From Rhizopus sp. PT2906 (taxonomy: Eukaryota; Mucoromycota; Mucoromycetes; Mucorales; Rhizopodaceae), in assembly GCA_025529335.1 (NCBI GenBank), contig JAMYHX010000249.1, positions 1 to 60,027 of the forward strand: a DNA stretch of 60,027 bases. The letters run 5' to 3'. The position numbers and the translations under genes are program-made. Below are positions 1-10,829 of the stretch, in pieces. Under the pieces are notes generated by a model. The model did not search any database. It was not told where the DNA came from and saw only the letters and a program-made list of their open reading frames with translations. Positions within the stretch are counted from its first letter, which is position 1, and every line of letters begins with the position of its first letter.

Positions 1-170
1 AAAGTCTCTACTTGCTCTCCAAACTTGGCTATCAAAAGAAAAAATTATTTACTTATTCTCGTAATTTGGCTATCAAAACAGAAATCTCTACTTATTCTCT
101 CTCTAGAAATCAAACTATTGCTTACTCTAATAAAAGCTTCATTTGTTACTCCCCCACTTTGACTTTTTGC
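1..170 (-). repeat. Dispersed repeat, copy 1 (cut by window edge)
   Basis: This stretch is almost identical to the reverse complement of about 14437-14599. It contains repeated copies of the phrase GGCTATCAAAA about 45 nt apart, followed by alternating CTCT-rich and A-rich DNA. The left end runs off the window, so the element's true length is unknown. The copies diverge after about position 165. No protein is convincingly encoded. It is best read as one end of a dispersed non-coding repeat, or as an untranslated part of a transposon. Confidence 0.75.
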
Positions 171-837
171 TCTTTAAAATGACTACCTTCATATTCACTT
201 AAAGTACTTTTAATTATGTAACTTTTACTCAAGAACAAAGGAAAGCGTCTTTCAATATAATTCTTTTGCATTCTTATAAAATAAACTTCACTTATTTCCT
301 AATCGTCTCTAGGAATTATAAAAGTGTACGAAAAACGTATGTATGTGTTATAACCTTGGGTTTAAAGCATCTAAACATCTTGTACAAGCGGAAGTCATAG
401 CTAGTCAAAGGATATTAAACTTTTTTTTGCTGCCATACAAACGCAAAATTATACATATATATTAAATTACTTTTAGTGTTTTGCAAAGCATTTATCCTCC
501 CTTTCTTTAAAGAAACGAGATTAGGTCAGTCATTGATGATGGTAATACTCTACGGAAGCATGCATCAATGCATTTATTAGGGGAATGTAATGTCTCCTAA
601 GAAAATCGTACATGTATCCAATTCTCTATACTAATCTCTGAGAGCATAAACACCCTCTCTCTGCCATGCAAGTGTACGCTAATAATTACATTTCAGTATG
701 GTTATCTTTTTGTACATCATTTACCAAATCAGGCATTTCTGAAAAAAAAATCCTTAGCATGACTGTGTTTGAATAGTGAAAAGGTCATACAAATCCAGAG
801 TTTTTCTGTTTTGAATATATTTTCATTGTAAATAATC
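171..837. other. Intergenic and 5' region of PRP31, no gene seen
   Basis: AT-rich DNA without a plausible coding region on either strand. It should contain the PRP31 promoter and leader. I see no clear TATA box near 838 and no tRNA- or snRNA-like fold. Confidence 0.6.
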
Positions 838-2496
838 ATGGCTACTTTAGCAGACGAACTTGCAGCTGATCTTGACTTTACTGACGAAGAAGAAGTTAAT
901 TCTAATTATGATGAGGAAGAAGAAGCTAGGAAAGAACTTGAACAACAAAAGGAGGAGGAGGATGCTTATGAACAAATGAATGTGGATAATGAGACTGTGC
1001 ATGATCTACAAGAAGATTCAAACAGCATCAAGAAAACATGTAAACTATTATATAGCAAACATCTACAAGATATTTTAAAGGTTAGATCATACAGCTACAA
1101 TTCAAAAAAAAGGGTGACTCATGTGTGTATTATATAGAAAATTGATTATTACAAGGAACAAAATCGAACATCAGCTAATGTCATTGGCCCCACGGAAGAA
1201 GATGAGGAATATAAGCTTATTGTGCAGTCAAACAGCATAACAGCAGATATTGATAATGAAATACAAAATGTTCACAAGGTAAAAGAACAACTTTAAAAAT
1301 ACAGAAGAGGAAAAACTGATCCATGCTTAAATAGTTTATTCGTGATCACTACGCTCCCAAGTTCCCTGAGCTTGAGACACTTGTACATAACCCTCTGGAC
1401 TATGCGCGAACAGTGAAGACTATAGGCAATGAAATGGATATTACAAAGATTGACCTTCGACATATCCTTCCTTCAGCTACTATCATGGTCATCACAGTAA
1501 CAGGGTCTACTACAAGTGGTCGAGAATTGACAGCAGAGGAATGGAAACGAACCGAGGAAGCTTGTGACATGGCCCTGGATTTGGATGCAGCTCGAAAAAA
1601 GATTATGAGTTATGTAGAGTCCAGAATGACAGTGATTGCACCCAACCTATCGTATGTTGTTGGAACCTCTACTGCTGCTAAATTACTGACAGCAGCAGGT
1701 GGACTTTTGGCATTCTGCAAAATTCCTGCGTGCAACGTTCAGGTGCTTGGTAACAATAAGAAAACCAACACTGGATTTTCGACAGCTCACATGGAGAGAC
1801 ATGCCGGTTATATTTACTATTCAGACATTGTAAAGTCTGTGCCTCAGGATTTGCGTAGAAAGGTCGTCAAGATTATATCAGGCAAGGCTGTGCTTGCTGC
1901 ACGTATAGATGCTACGCATCAGTCGCCTCATGGAGATGAAGGACGAAGGATGCGAGAAGAGATTGATACCAAGATTGAAAAGCTACAAGAACCTCCTCCA
2001 TCTAAAGTAGTGAAACCTTTACCTGTGCCAGACGAAGGCCCTAAAAAGAGAAGAGCGGGTAAACGAGTGAGAAGACAAAAAGAAGCATATGCCATGACCG
2101 AATTAAGAGCTGCACGTAATCGTATGGCATTTGGAGAAGCAGAAGAAGAGGTGGGCTATGGCGACGAAACAGAAGGCTTAGGTATGGCAACTAAGCAGAT
2201 TGGAAAAATCAGAGCTTCTATTACGGACCAAAGAAGCAAAAGTAAGGGATATATAGAAAAAAAAAAAGCAAGAACAATAGTAACTTATTTTTACAATAGT
2301 TAAAACACCAAAGCTCAAGTCTTTCAGTAACCGTCTTTCTGGTACTGCCACTTCTGGTCTGGCTTCCTCATTGGCTTTTACACCTGCACAAAGTATGGAA
2401 TTAGTTGATCCTACTGCTGTATTAGAAAGATCCAAAGAGAAAAAGGATGATGAAAAATACTTTGGTGGTGGTGCATTTTCAATCATTAGGAAATAA
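838..2496 (+). CDS. PRP31: Pre-mRNA processing factor Prp31 (U4/U6-U5 tri-snRNP)
   Basis: Prp31 bridges U4/U6 and U5 snRNPs by binding the 15.5K protein-U4 snRNA complex; it acts in the nucleus. Four exons (838-1080, 1138-1278, 1335-2241, 2300-2496) join in phase to give about 495 aa, close to the human length of 499. An acidic N-terminus is followed by the NOSIC and Nop domains; the third exon carries TGFSTAHMERHAGYIYYSD and the basic stretch GPKKRRAGKRVRR. The last exon restores the conserved FTPAQSMELVDP and KYFGGGAFS end. Reading through the last intron would give a false stop at 2301. The gene converges on the F-box gene with only 71 nt between stop codons. Confidence 0.95.
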
Positions 2497-2567
2497 TAAA
2501 AAAGTCAAAAGTAGAACAAGTAACTGTAAAAGCCTCTGATAAGCTTGAGTTTAATAAAATTGAATTT

Positions 2568-4298
2568 TTAAATGGATAACAACGATGATGTAGCAAACTG
2601 TTGTCCTATTTTTAGACTAATGTATTGTATGTCTTGACATCTTATGTATAATTTAGGTGACATAGAATGAATAAAGCATTCTTGAAGAGTATTATTGTTC
2701 ATAGCATATAGTTTTCCATCTATAGAATTTGTAAATATTTTCACAGTAATAGGATCATTTTGATATTTCGAATTGTTGAGACTATATGGAACATCTTGCA
2801 GGTGAAGATAAAGATACTCTAGAGAGGTTGAGGGCATATCCAAAATGAAGCAGTCGTTCTTTTGATAGGATGATAGTGTTCCGATGCTTAATCTAAATCG
2901 TCGAAGAGAAGGAAATAGAATAGATAGTTGTAAAAGTGCTTCTTCCTCTGCACTACCCGTGGAGATAGACAGTGACCTGATAGAACTAGCTTGTAGTTTC
3001 TTTTCATCTTCAAGTGAAATTTCATATAATGCATGTACATTATAATGCAATTCTTTGAGTATTGGGCAGAGTCGAAGTATGTCCTTGAGTGGGTTCTCAT
3101 AGCTACGTACACTACGTGCCATTTTCAGTGATAGACGCTCGAGACCTGGTCCGCAGTGTTCAAGTAGTTGATGTACTTGTATATCTTTTGTCTTCAAGTT
3201 ACTGTTTGGGTTATCCTTTAGCTGCATTTCAGTTAAAATAGCTTCCATTTCATTCATAGACGTTGGGTAAGCTATTCTAATCAAAGGTGCTCCTTCAGCA
3301 TTTTTCTGTATGATATCAATTTGCCTAAAGTCCATATATAAACTGAGTGATACTGGTCTTTGGTATCTTAGCACTAAGCTGGTAAGTTCGAATGGAGGAA
3401 GTAATAGCTGAATATGATATTTGGGTATCCTTTGGACATGTTCCAATAATCCACAAAAATAGTCTTGTTTAACACGTTCATAACCTGATAAATTGATTGT
3501 CATTTCCAAATATTCCAGCGCAGGAAATTTGTCCTTGACATAACTCCAAATACTTTCGTCTGCTGGCAACATGAGGCCCTCTATTGATTTAACATCCGGG
3601 CAAGGTGTTACCAAGGACGGGTCATACCTGAATTCATCAAAATCCTCCAGACTTACAAGGTCAAGTGCACTTATGGTCGGTACTCTCTGCAAAATGTCAT
3701 CCAGATGCTTTGGTTTTGTAGGATCCATCAAGACAATCTTGTTAAGGCAAGGAAAGTGGTTTAATCTTTCGAGGAAATCCCTTCCGATGCCTTCCATGCA
3801 AAAATCCCTCGATATGGCCACTTGTTGTATTGAATGTTCCAGCTGAAAGACACATAGACTATAATCAATCAAGCTAAAGCGGTTGATAAAAGGTCTTGCT
3901 ACCCGCTTGAGGTTTTTCCAGTAAAAGATAGCGGCGCATGCTAACTCTCTATAAAACTCGGGAACTGCTCCAAATGCACTCACTTCTTCGACATTAGGAC
4001 ACAGTTTGGATATTTCTAGTAGGTAATTACGGCTGTTTCGATAATGTCTTTCCTCGTACAAGAGAGAGAAGTGAATGGACTTGGTTAACTTTGTACGATC
4101 CGAGGGAAATGATCTTATGGATTGAACAAATTGATCAATATGTCGTTCACTAAAGGTTAATCTTTCATAAAGTACAAGTTGGGCTGATTTACTCCATTGT
4201 TTACATGTTCGTTGACACTGACTGACATCTTTTAAACTATGTAAATATCTATAGATATTTATTAATATTTCGGCTGGAAGATCTCTCCAGTTACTCAT
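2568..4298 (-). CDS. F-box protein with degenerate leucine-rich repeats
   Basis: Intronless, 576 aa. The N-terminus (residues 4-45) is an F-box: WRDLPAEILINIYRYLHSL followed by CQRTCKQW. The rest alternates hydrophobic and charged segments with leucine-rich-repeat-like phrases such as FPALEYLEMTINL, FPSLRRFRLSIG and TSLEYLYLHL. F-box proteins bind Skp1 and recruit substrates to SCF ubiquitin ligases. The LRR-like part would be the substrate-recognition region, but the substrate cannot be inferred. Large families of such proteins are common in Mucorales. A run of about 20 A/T pairs lies just upstream of the start (4311-4330). The ATG at 4298 is the first in frame and fits the F-box position. 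Confidence 0.85.
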   Translation of the reverse strand: MSNWRDLPAEILINIYRYLHSLKDVSQCQRTCKQWSKSAQLVLYERLTFSERHIDQFVQSIRSFPSDRTKLTKSIHFSLLYEERHYRNSRNYLLEISKLCPNVEEVSAFGAVPEFYRELACAAIFYWKNLKRVARPFINRFSLIDYSLCVFQLEHSIQQVAISRDFCMEGIGRDFLERLNHFPCLNKIVLMDPTKPKHLDDILQRVPTISALDLVSLEDFDEFRYDPSLVTPCPDVKSIEGLMLPADESIWSYVKDKFPALEYLEMTINLSGYERVKQDYFCGLLEHVQRIPKYHIQLLLPPFELTSLVLRYQRPVSLSLYMDFRQIDIIQKNAEGAPLIRIAYPTSMNEMEAILTEMQLKDNPNSNLKTKDIQVHQLLEHCGPGLERLSLKMARSVRSYENPLKDILRLCPILKELHYNVHALYEISLEDEKKLQASSIRSLSISTGSAEEEALLQLSILFPSLRRFRLSIGTLSSYQKNDCFILDMPSTSLEYLYLHLQDVPYSLNNSKYQNDPITVKIFTNSIDGKLYAMNNNTLQECFIHSMSPKLYIRCQDIQYISLKIGQQFATSSLLSI

Positions 4299-4452
4299 TA
4301 CAATATTGTAAAAAAAAAAAAAAAAAAAAAGCAGCAGCTTTAAATTGAGACTAAAAGATATACAGCCTTTATAGTCTTCCTTGGGTAAGCGTACCTTAAA
4401 AGCAAGTTGATTAGACTTTCTTTTGAATAACTGATAAGGTTTTATTTATAAA

Positions 4453-5692
4453 TTATTGTTGGCAGTAAGGAATCTTTTCAGATCCTACAAGATAATTACA
4501 GACATTCTTCTTTGTTGTTGGGTTCTTTTTAATGTTGATATTGATAAGAGAAAAGTCTTTACAAAGTCCATGCTTGGAGCAGTCGATACTGATGAAAGGT
4601 AAATCCTTATTAGAGGTGGTTCTAGGAATACAGTTAGTAAGCTTTTTTTTTTTATTATTATCTCTTTTCTTATCCAGTTATTCTATCAATAACAACATTG
4701 CTAATAGTCAAGGATTGATCATTGTTGCAATTCTTGTTTTGCTCACAAAAGTAATGAGTAGTAATTGCCACAGGGTTCACTGTATCATACAATTGTACAT
4801 TTTGAAAACGAACGTCACTTACAGCACCTTTTTCACCAGGAACAGTCTTGATACGAACACCATTCTGACAGCTGTGACATTCATTGTTTGTAAAATAAAT
4901 GTTACTAACGAAATCAAACCGTTGACCATGACCAAGAGAACCAATATTAAATCCATGTCCTTCATAGCATTTGATACCTGTAACAGTGACGTTGGTGACA
5001 GCTGCATTAATCGCTGTACAGTCATCACCAACAGTGAGCTGAGAGTTTCTAAAGATGATATTCTTAGAAGATGTTACACCCGAAGCATCCGTATTTCTAG
5101 CAAAATTTTTACCGGTCGAGCGAGTATTTAGGTACACGTTTTCAAAGATAACATTCTCAGCACCAGTGATTGCGATGTGACCTCTGTGAGCATTGAGAAT
5201 CTTGAAGTTGCTAAATACCGAGTTGGTAGAAGTAGTGCAGAGCACAATAGAGGCTGTATTATCCAATTTGTCGTACTCATTGAATTTGTTGTCAATAGTG
5301 CATACAAAGTAAATACAATATTACCATTACCATGATTGGCCATTTTCAACAATCGTCCCTCCGCCACTTAGATGGACATTATCACCGGATATTTCCAAAT
5401 AAGCTGATCCGCCCTTGAACTTGGGATCATAGAGAGGAAGGATAATCTTGCCAGCAAAGTCAATTTTGACATTCTTTAGGCTAGTCACCTTAATTAAACT
5501 CTTGATATTATATGTTTTCTCCTTTGGAAGAGAGACAGTGCCACCTGCCTTACAGTCATTGAATGCTTGAATGATGGTGATTGTATCATCTGTCTTGCTG
5601 TTCTGAGCAACGCATACTTTTTGGCCTGAAGCAGAGGTAGCAAGGAGAAGGGCAGCCAAGACGGTTAGACTAGAATATAGAAATTGAACCAT
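4453..5692 (-). CDS. GH28 polygalacturonase, secreted, probably impaired
   Basis: GH28 enzymes hydrolyse pectin. A signal peptide (MVQFLYSSLTVLAALLLATS) precedes a right-handed beta-helix with the GH28 active-site motifs NTDA, GDDC, GHGFNIGSLG and RIKT. The last exon (about 4453-4620) gives the Cys-rich end (IDCSKHGLCKDFS). I chose the second ATG (5692), because a TATA box lies only about 9 nt before the first (5719). Two splicing problems are visible. The first intron (donor near 5330, acceptor near 5277) joins phase 2 to phase 0, a one-base frameshift. The last intron has ATAAGA instead of GTAAGA as donor, although its branch point CTAAC and acceptor CCTAG are perfect; unspliced, it stops at once. 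So the gene may be a recent pseudogene, or may carry base errors. Confidence 0.8.
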
Positions 5693-5727
5693 AGTAGAAT
5701 AGAGTCCAATTGTCGTCATCTTTCTCC

Positions 5728-5735
5728 TTTATATA
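5728..5735 (-). promoter_or_regulatory. TATA box of the polygalacturonase gene
   Basis: Minus-strand TATATAAA lies about 36 nt upstream of the preferred start at 5692, but only 9 nt upstream of the ATG at 5719. That is why the downstream ATG, which also opens a good signal peptide, was chosen. Confidence 0.5.
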
Positions 5736-5740
5736 CAAAT

Positions 5741-6555
5741 GTATATTCTCCAATTCTCATATTGTCAAACATTTACTTAAATTGAAACATATAAAGCACG
5801 CTTTAGCTCAATATTCATCACTTGGGCGCTGTAACACAGCAGATGCCTATCGTTCATTACTTATTCTCTTTTTTAAAGAAGAGCATTCTTTGAGTTACTA
5901 CGTCTAATTCTATCGCTAAGCAACCATTGGATCCACTTAAAAGGACAAGGCAAATAGGAAAACAAAAGGTGAATGATCAACACCTTCATTGTATCAGGTC
6001 TCCCATATAGAAAATAGACTAAAACAGAATAAATTATATACAGTATTTCCAAGAAGTAATGTCGCAAAAATTTATATTTTATAATACAAAATATGCAGAA
6101 ATGCGACATCTTGGCGCGACATTACTTTTTGGAAATGCTGTAAAGATGTTTCTGTTGATCACTTGTATCACATTAGTGAATTTTGTTTGACTTTATTAAT
6201 TTTGATTTATTGGTGGCACTGATGATATTCTGAGCTTCAGTAAATCTGAAATTGAACAGAGTATAATTGAGAGGACTTTCTTAATGCTAATGTTCACGAA
6301 AAGAGACTAAAAGATGCGATACTAGACTCTTCAATTCGTGCCTTTTTATTCATTACACGCATTTTATAATAAAGCCATTCTCCATTGATGTAGGTTTTTA
6401 AACGTGACAGTAAAAATGGTACAATAATGGACCTCATTTTATCCCTGCCACTCTTGACCTTAAGATCTACTTTAGCTTTATAATTTTCTGAAGCTTAAAC
6501 TCAAGTTTATTAAGTCATGAAAAAGACAAGAGCGTTTATACTAACTGCAAATACT
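5741..6555. other. Intergenic: polygalacturonase upstream and SFM1 3' region
   Basis: No coding region is supported. It contains the 100-bp inverted-repeat element at 6041-6140, described separately; the rest is AT-rich DNA. Confidence 0.6.
6041..6140. mobile_element. Miniature inverted-repeat element, Tc1/mariner type
   Basis: The left end reads CAGTATTTCCAAGAAGTAAT and continues GTCGC. The right end is its reverse complement with only two differences, ending GGAAATGCTG. The terminal repeats are about 25 bp, the element is 100 bp, and both sides are flanked by the dinucleotide TA (6039-6040 and 6141-6142). A TA target duplication with ends starting CAGT is typical of Tc1/mariner elements. 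There is no coding capacity. The word GCGACAT is repeated just inside the right end. Confidence 0.7.
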
Positions 6556-7307
6556 TTAAAAATCAAGTGACATTTCATTATCCTTTTTTAACAACTCCAT
6601 CATTCCAGGAGGCATCAAAGGCTTTTTGATCGTCTTTTCTTCTCCTTCCTTTGTTGTGATCGTCTTCAATTCAGCAATATATCTAAAAGGCATTGTCACA
6701 GACTCAGTACGTGAGAATCGAATTTCAGGATAATCAATGAATGGTATTTCCTCAAATGGAACTAATTCAAGGCTGATGCGTGAGTTATTTACTCTTTCTT
6801 TAATAATTAAACTCACCTTTATCTTCAACAATCATCTTGGTTACATTGACAGCTGTATCTGTCGTCATTTGAAGTGGTCCAAGACGTCTACCTTCAAATC
6901 CCAGTTTACGTAATTCTCCAGTGCGATCTATATAATTTTATGTGAATATAATTGAATACAGTCTACAGCAATAGTTTACCTCTTGGGGGATGATCTCCCA
7001 AGATACCACCAAACAAAAAGTATTTGAACTTTTCTCCGTCCTCAGGCTTTAATTCTGATTTTGCTCCTGGATCCAACAGACAGATCTCTTCCTTCTTGAC
7101 ACCAGGCAAGTTTAACACGTCCAGTTGGTAACATTGAGCAGATTTAAGCTCTTCAGGCATGCCTTCATTGAGACACTTGTCAGTTAAAGAAGTAAAGTAC
7201 AAGTGATCTGGCCCAATATTTTGAAGCATATGTTTATATTCTAAGGCACACCATTCATGCATGGCGTCCTCCATATGTTCGATAATATAGGAGCGCTTGT
7301 TGGACAT
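6556..7307 (-). CDS. SFM1: SPOUT-fold protein arginine methyltransferase Sfm1
   Basis: Sfm1 methylates an arginine of ribosomal protein uS3 in yeast, using S-adenosylmethionine. Three exons (7307-6980, 6927-6817, 6761-6556) give 214 aa, almost the yeast length. Seen directly are the N-terminal YIIEHMEDAMHEW, the LLDP segment, the knot region FGGILGDHPPRDRT completed across the first intron, QMTTDTAVNVTKMIV and FIDYPEIRF. The second intron ends at GAATTAG; other AG choices break the frame. The ATG at 7307 was preferred over 7343 because homology starts there and the upstream extension is a low-complexity Phe run. Confidence 0.93.
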
Positions 7308-7392
7308 GTTGATAACTAAAAAAAAAAAAAAAGTTTTATTCAAAGGGGTGACTTTTTAACATTTTTTTTTTTTTTTTTTCCTTTTTCATTAA
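7308..7392. promoter_or_regulatory. Compact divergent promoter
   Basis: Only 85 nt separate the start codons of SFM1 (minus) and the small gene at 7393 (plus). The stretch has a run of A and then a long run of T, with a short mixed core between them. Such A/T tracts exclude nucleosomes and are common in fungal bidirectional promoters. No TATA box is seen. Confidence 0.5.
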
Positions 7393-7870
7393 ATGACCTC
7401 TAAAGCAACTCAGGAATATCGTCATTCGTTCATCACTTTAATCTCACAATTATCTGAAATTGAGCAAAGAGGACAAGAGTTTTTTGATAAAATGTAATTA
7501 ATTAAAGAAAGAAAAAGAAAAAAAAGCATACATTAACTAGCTTAAAGTGAATCGTCGGCTTTTATACCACATGAACCTTCTGAAATTCAAGGTAAAGAAA
7601 ACTAGAGAAAGACATTAAAAAAAAGATAAAGGAAAGCAACTTTTTTTTATTCTTTATAAAGCTGATTTTGAACATTTAATCAATATGATCTCTTCACTCG
7701 AGACACATGCCAAAAGTACTGGACTATTAAGTATCTCTGGACAACCTGATATAGCACGCAATCTAGCCACACGTAATGCAGAAACTTTACAGGCTGTGGA
7801 TACGTTCTTTCAGGAAAAGAGTAGACTATTGACAAACATTCGTGCCGCTGTGAACGCGACTTCTAAATAA
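7393..7870 (+). CDS. Small helical protein, function unknown
   Basis: Three exons join in phase: 7393-7493, 7548-7591 and 7662-7870, giving about 117 aa. The protein starts MTSKATQEYRHSF, then has a helical heptad-like stretch (LISQLSEIEQRGQEFFDK), a short loop (HEPSEIQ), and a second long helical region ending VDTFFQEKSRLLTN. There is no signal peptide, membrane segment or metal motif. Size and helix content recall small subunits of Mediator, BLOC-1 or kinetochore complexes, but I do not recognise the family. It shares its promoter region with SFM1. Confidence 0.7.
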
Positions 7871-7968
7871 AGCAAACTTGTTCCTTAAAATTCGATTATC
7901 GGCCCTATAAAATCAATACACGTTCAGCCTATTTTTTATTGTTCTTCTTTTTCTCTTTAAACATCTGA

Positions 7969-10241
7969 ATGAGAATCAACTTTGTGTTTCTCTTTTTAGC
8001 TTTGCTATTAAGCAGCTTTGTATTTGCTGCACAAGAGAAAGAAGATGATATTGTACAGAAAATTCAAGACGCTGGCGACCATGAAACATACACCTTTCAG
8101 GTAAGAAAGTATCAAAGTTGAATAAGCTTCTGCCTTGTTTATTTACTTTTAAAACTTAGACGGAGGTCTCACGCATGATGAATCTGATTATCAATTCACT
8201 CTATAAATCAAGAGAAATCTTTTTGCGTGAAATCATATCGAATGCATCTGACGCACTGGACAAGATTCGCTTCTTATCCCTCACTCATCCTGAGGCACTC
8301 GAGTCGTCTCCAGATCTTCATATTCAAATCAAGGCAGATCCTGTTCACAAGACACTCACCATCAGAGATACAGGTATCGGCATGACCAAGGCACAGCTCA
8401 AGGAAAATCTAGGTACAATCGCCAAGTCAGGCACTTCTGAATTCTTGGCCAAGATGCAAGACAATAAGGATGCCTTGAACCAGATTGGCCAATTTGGTGT
8501 TGGTTTCTACTCTGTCTTTCTAGTTGCAGATAAGGTCACTGTGGCGAGTAAATCAAATGACGAAGAAGAACAATATGTCTGGATGAGCGAAGCTGTTAAT
8601 GATTTCACGATTGCTAAAGACCCAAGAGGAAACACCCTTGGCCGTGGCACAGAAATCACGCTATATCTAAAGAAGGATGCAGAGCGTTTCTTAAATGAAA
8701 AGACGTTGAAGGAACTGGTACGCAAATACTCTCAATTCATCACTTTCCCTATTCAAGTCTGGAGCGCACATGAAGTTGAGGAACAACAGGATGACAAGGA
8801 TGAATTGGATGAAGGAGAGACCAAGACCGAATCCAAGAAGAAGACAGTCTATGACTGGGATAGGGTCAATACTCAAAAGCCTATCTGGACAAGAGATGCC
8901 AAGGAAGTGACCGATAAGGAATATAACGAATTTTACCAATCTCTGACTCTTGACCGTGACGAACCTCTGGGCTGGTCTCATTCCAAGGGCGAAGGTGAAC
9001 TCGAATTCCGTTCTTTACTCTATATTCCTCGCTACATGTCTGAAAAGCTCTATCAAACAATGCAAGACATTAAACCAATCAAGTTATTTGTAAAGCGCGT
9101 ATTTATCTCTGACGAGTTTGATTTATTACCCAGATGGCTCTCTTTCCTACGTGGTGTCGTCGACGCTGATGATATGCCATTAAACGTCTCTCGTGAAACA
9201 CTGCAGAAGCACCGTAATTTGAGAATTATTACTCGTCATTTGGTCAAGAAGGCTCTCGACATGTTTTCTCAATTATCCCAATCTAACCCTGACAAGTATA
9301 ATGCCTTCTTGACTCAGTACAGTGCGATGCTCAAGTTTGGTGCCATTGAGGATACAGCTTATCGTAAAAAATTGACCAGTTTGCTTCGTTTTGCTAGCTC
9401 TCACAACACCACAGCCTACAGCACTAGTTTGGATGATTACATCTCACGCGCCAAAGCTAACCAAAAGAGCATTTACTTTATGACGGGCAGCAGCGTCTCT
9501 GAAATCGAGCAATCTCCGTTTATCGAATCCCTCTTGGCTCGTGGCTACGAAATCCTGTACTTTACTGACCCAATTGATGAAACCTTTGTCGAGCACATCC
9601 CGGGCTACAATGGTAAAATGTTTGCTAATATTGCCAAGGGCGATCTAGAATTGGAAGATAGTATGGACACAAAAGAACAAGAAGAGAAGTATAAACCCTT
9701 GGCTGATTGGTTAAAGGATATCCTCTTTGATCATATAGATAAAGTAACCATCAGTCAACGTCTTACGACCTCCCCGTTTGCTATCGTTGCACCTAAGCAT
9801 GGCTTGAGTGGACACGCTCAGCGTGTGTTGGACGCTCAAGGACATAATGTGAAAAACCCACAGATGGAAATGGTTTTGGAATCGCTTAAACTTCAAAAGA
9901 AGATTCTAGAGATCAACCCCAACCATCCAGTGATTGAAAAGCTGTTGAAATATGTAGAAGAAGACAATATGCCTGAAGACATGACTAATTTGGTTCAGTT
10001 AATGTATGAAACAACATCTATCCGAAGTGGATTTCCTTTGAGGGACATAAATCAATTTACAAGCCGTGTCGAAGGATTATTACGTAAGAACATTGGCGTT
10101 GCCATGTCGGAAGAAGCAAAGGTAGAAGTGAAAAAGGCTAAAGAGAAGACAGAACAGGAAAGATTGGAAGATGAAGAGATGAAAAAGACAAATGTTGTCT
10201 ATGATGATTTCAATGAACCTATTGAACATGATGAACTCTAA
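7969..10241 (+). CDS. ER-resident Hsp90 (endoplasmin/GRP94 type)
   Basis: An ATP-driven chaperone for secretory proteins. Exon 1 (7969-8100) encodes a signal peptide (FVFLFLALLLSSFVFA); exon 2 (8160-10241) encodes the rest, 737 aa in all. The GHKL ATPase shows NASDALDKIRF, DTGIGM and GQFGVGFYSVFL. A charged linker lies near residues 250-275; the middle domain includes DDMPLNVSRETLQ. The C-terminus is HDEL, the ER-retrieval signal, instead of the MEEVD of cytosolic Hsp90. The length is somewhat short for GRP94 (about 800), mainly from reduced acidic segments. Budding and fission yeasts lack this paralogue, so its presence fits an early-diverging fungus. Confidence 0.95.
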
Positions 10242-10829
10242 TAAAGTCTCCCTTTAACCAAAAGATTGCTTTCTCTTTCTAATAGAGAAGATCATTAAAC
10301 CATCATGACCGTACAAAGATGTTCTATTTAGTGCCTTTCATTCTTTTCTCATTCAGTAACCTTGCTATGTATAATTTTTGTGGCATATTTTTTAATCATT
10401 ATTCACGCAAGACATGAATAAAGAAGAAGGACTTTCAAAGATTAAAGAAACTCTTCCAAAAGCTGCAGTTTCTTGAGCTTTCACAAGAACTTTGTTTTCT
10501 TCGTTGATGTTATGCGCTTAAGTCTGTAGATTTAGTTTCGATATGATGCTCTTGTGTTGGCATCGTTGCCGTCGGATGAAATCATTTGAAACATGACTAC
10601 CATACCGTCCATAAAATCAGTAGATTACCTCTCGGCACTGCTTTAAGCAGTTAAGGAATAATCACGACATCTTTAAGCCTTGACAGAAATCAAACTATTA
10701 CATCGGGATATGACAAACAAAAATAAAATTGACTCGCTGTATTAATAAATCATTTTAACAGGTATAAATGTTAAGTTTGTTTAAGTATTCCATAGGCGTG
10801 CCAACGACAAAAAATGTGTATAAAAATGT
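10242..10829. other. 3' flank of the Hsp90 gene, no gene seen
   Basis: AT-rich DNA following the Hsp90 stop codon. No ORF with protein-like composition or splice structure was found on either strand. Confidence 0.5.

Noticed and set aside
5710..6109. Short ORFs on both strands upstream of the polygalacturonase
   Set aside because: Low-complexity, overlap the mini-element and lack splice signals or domains.
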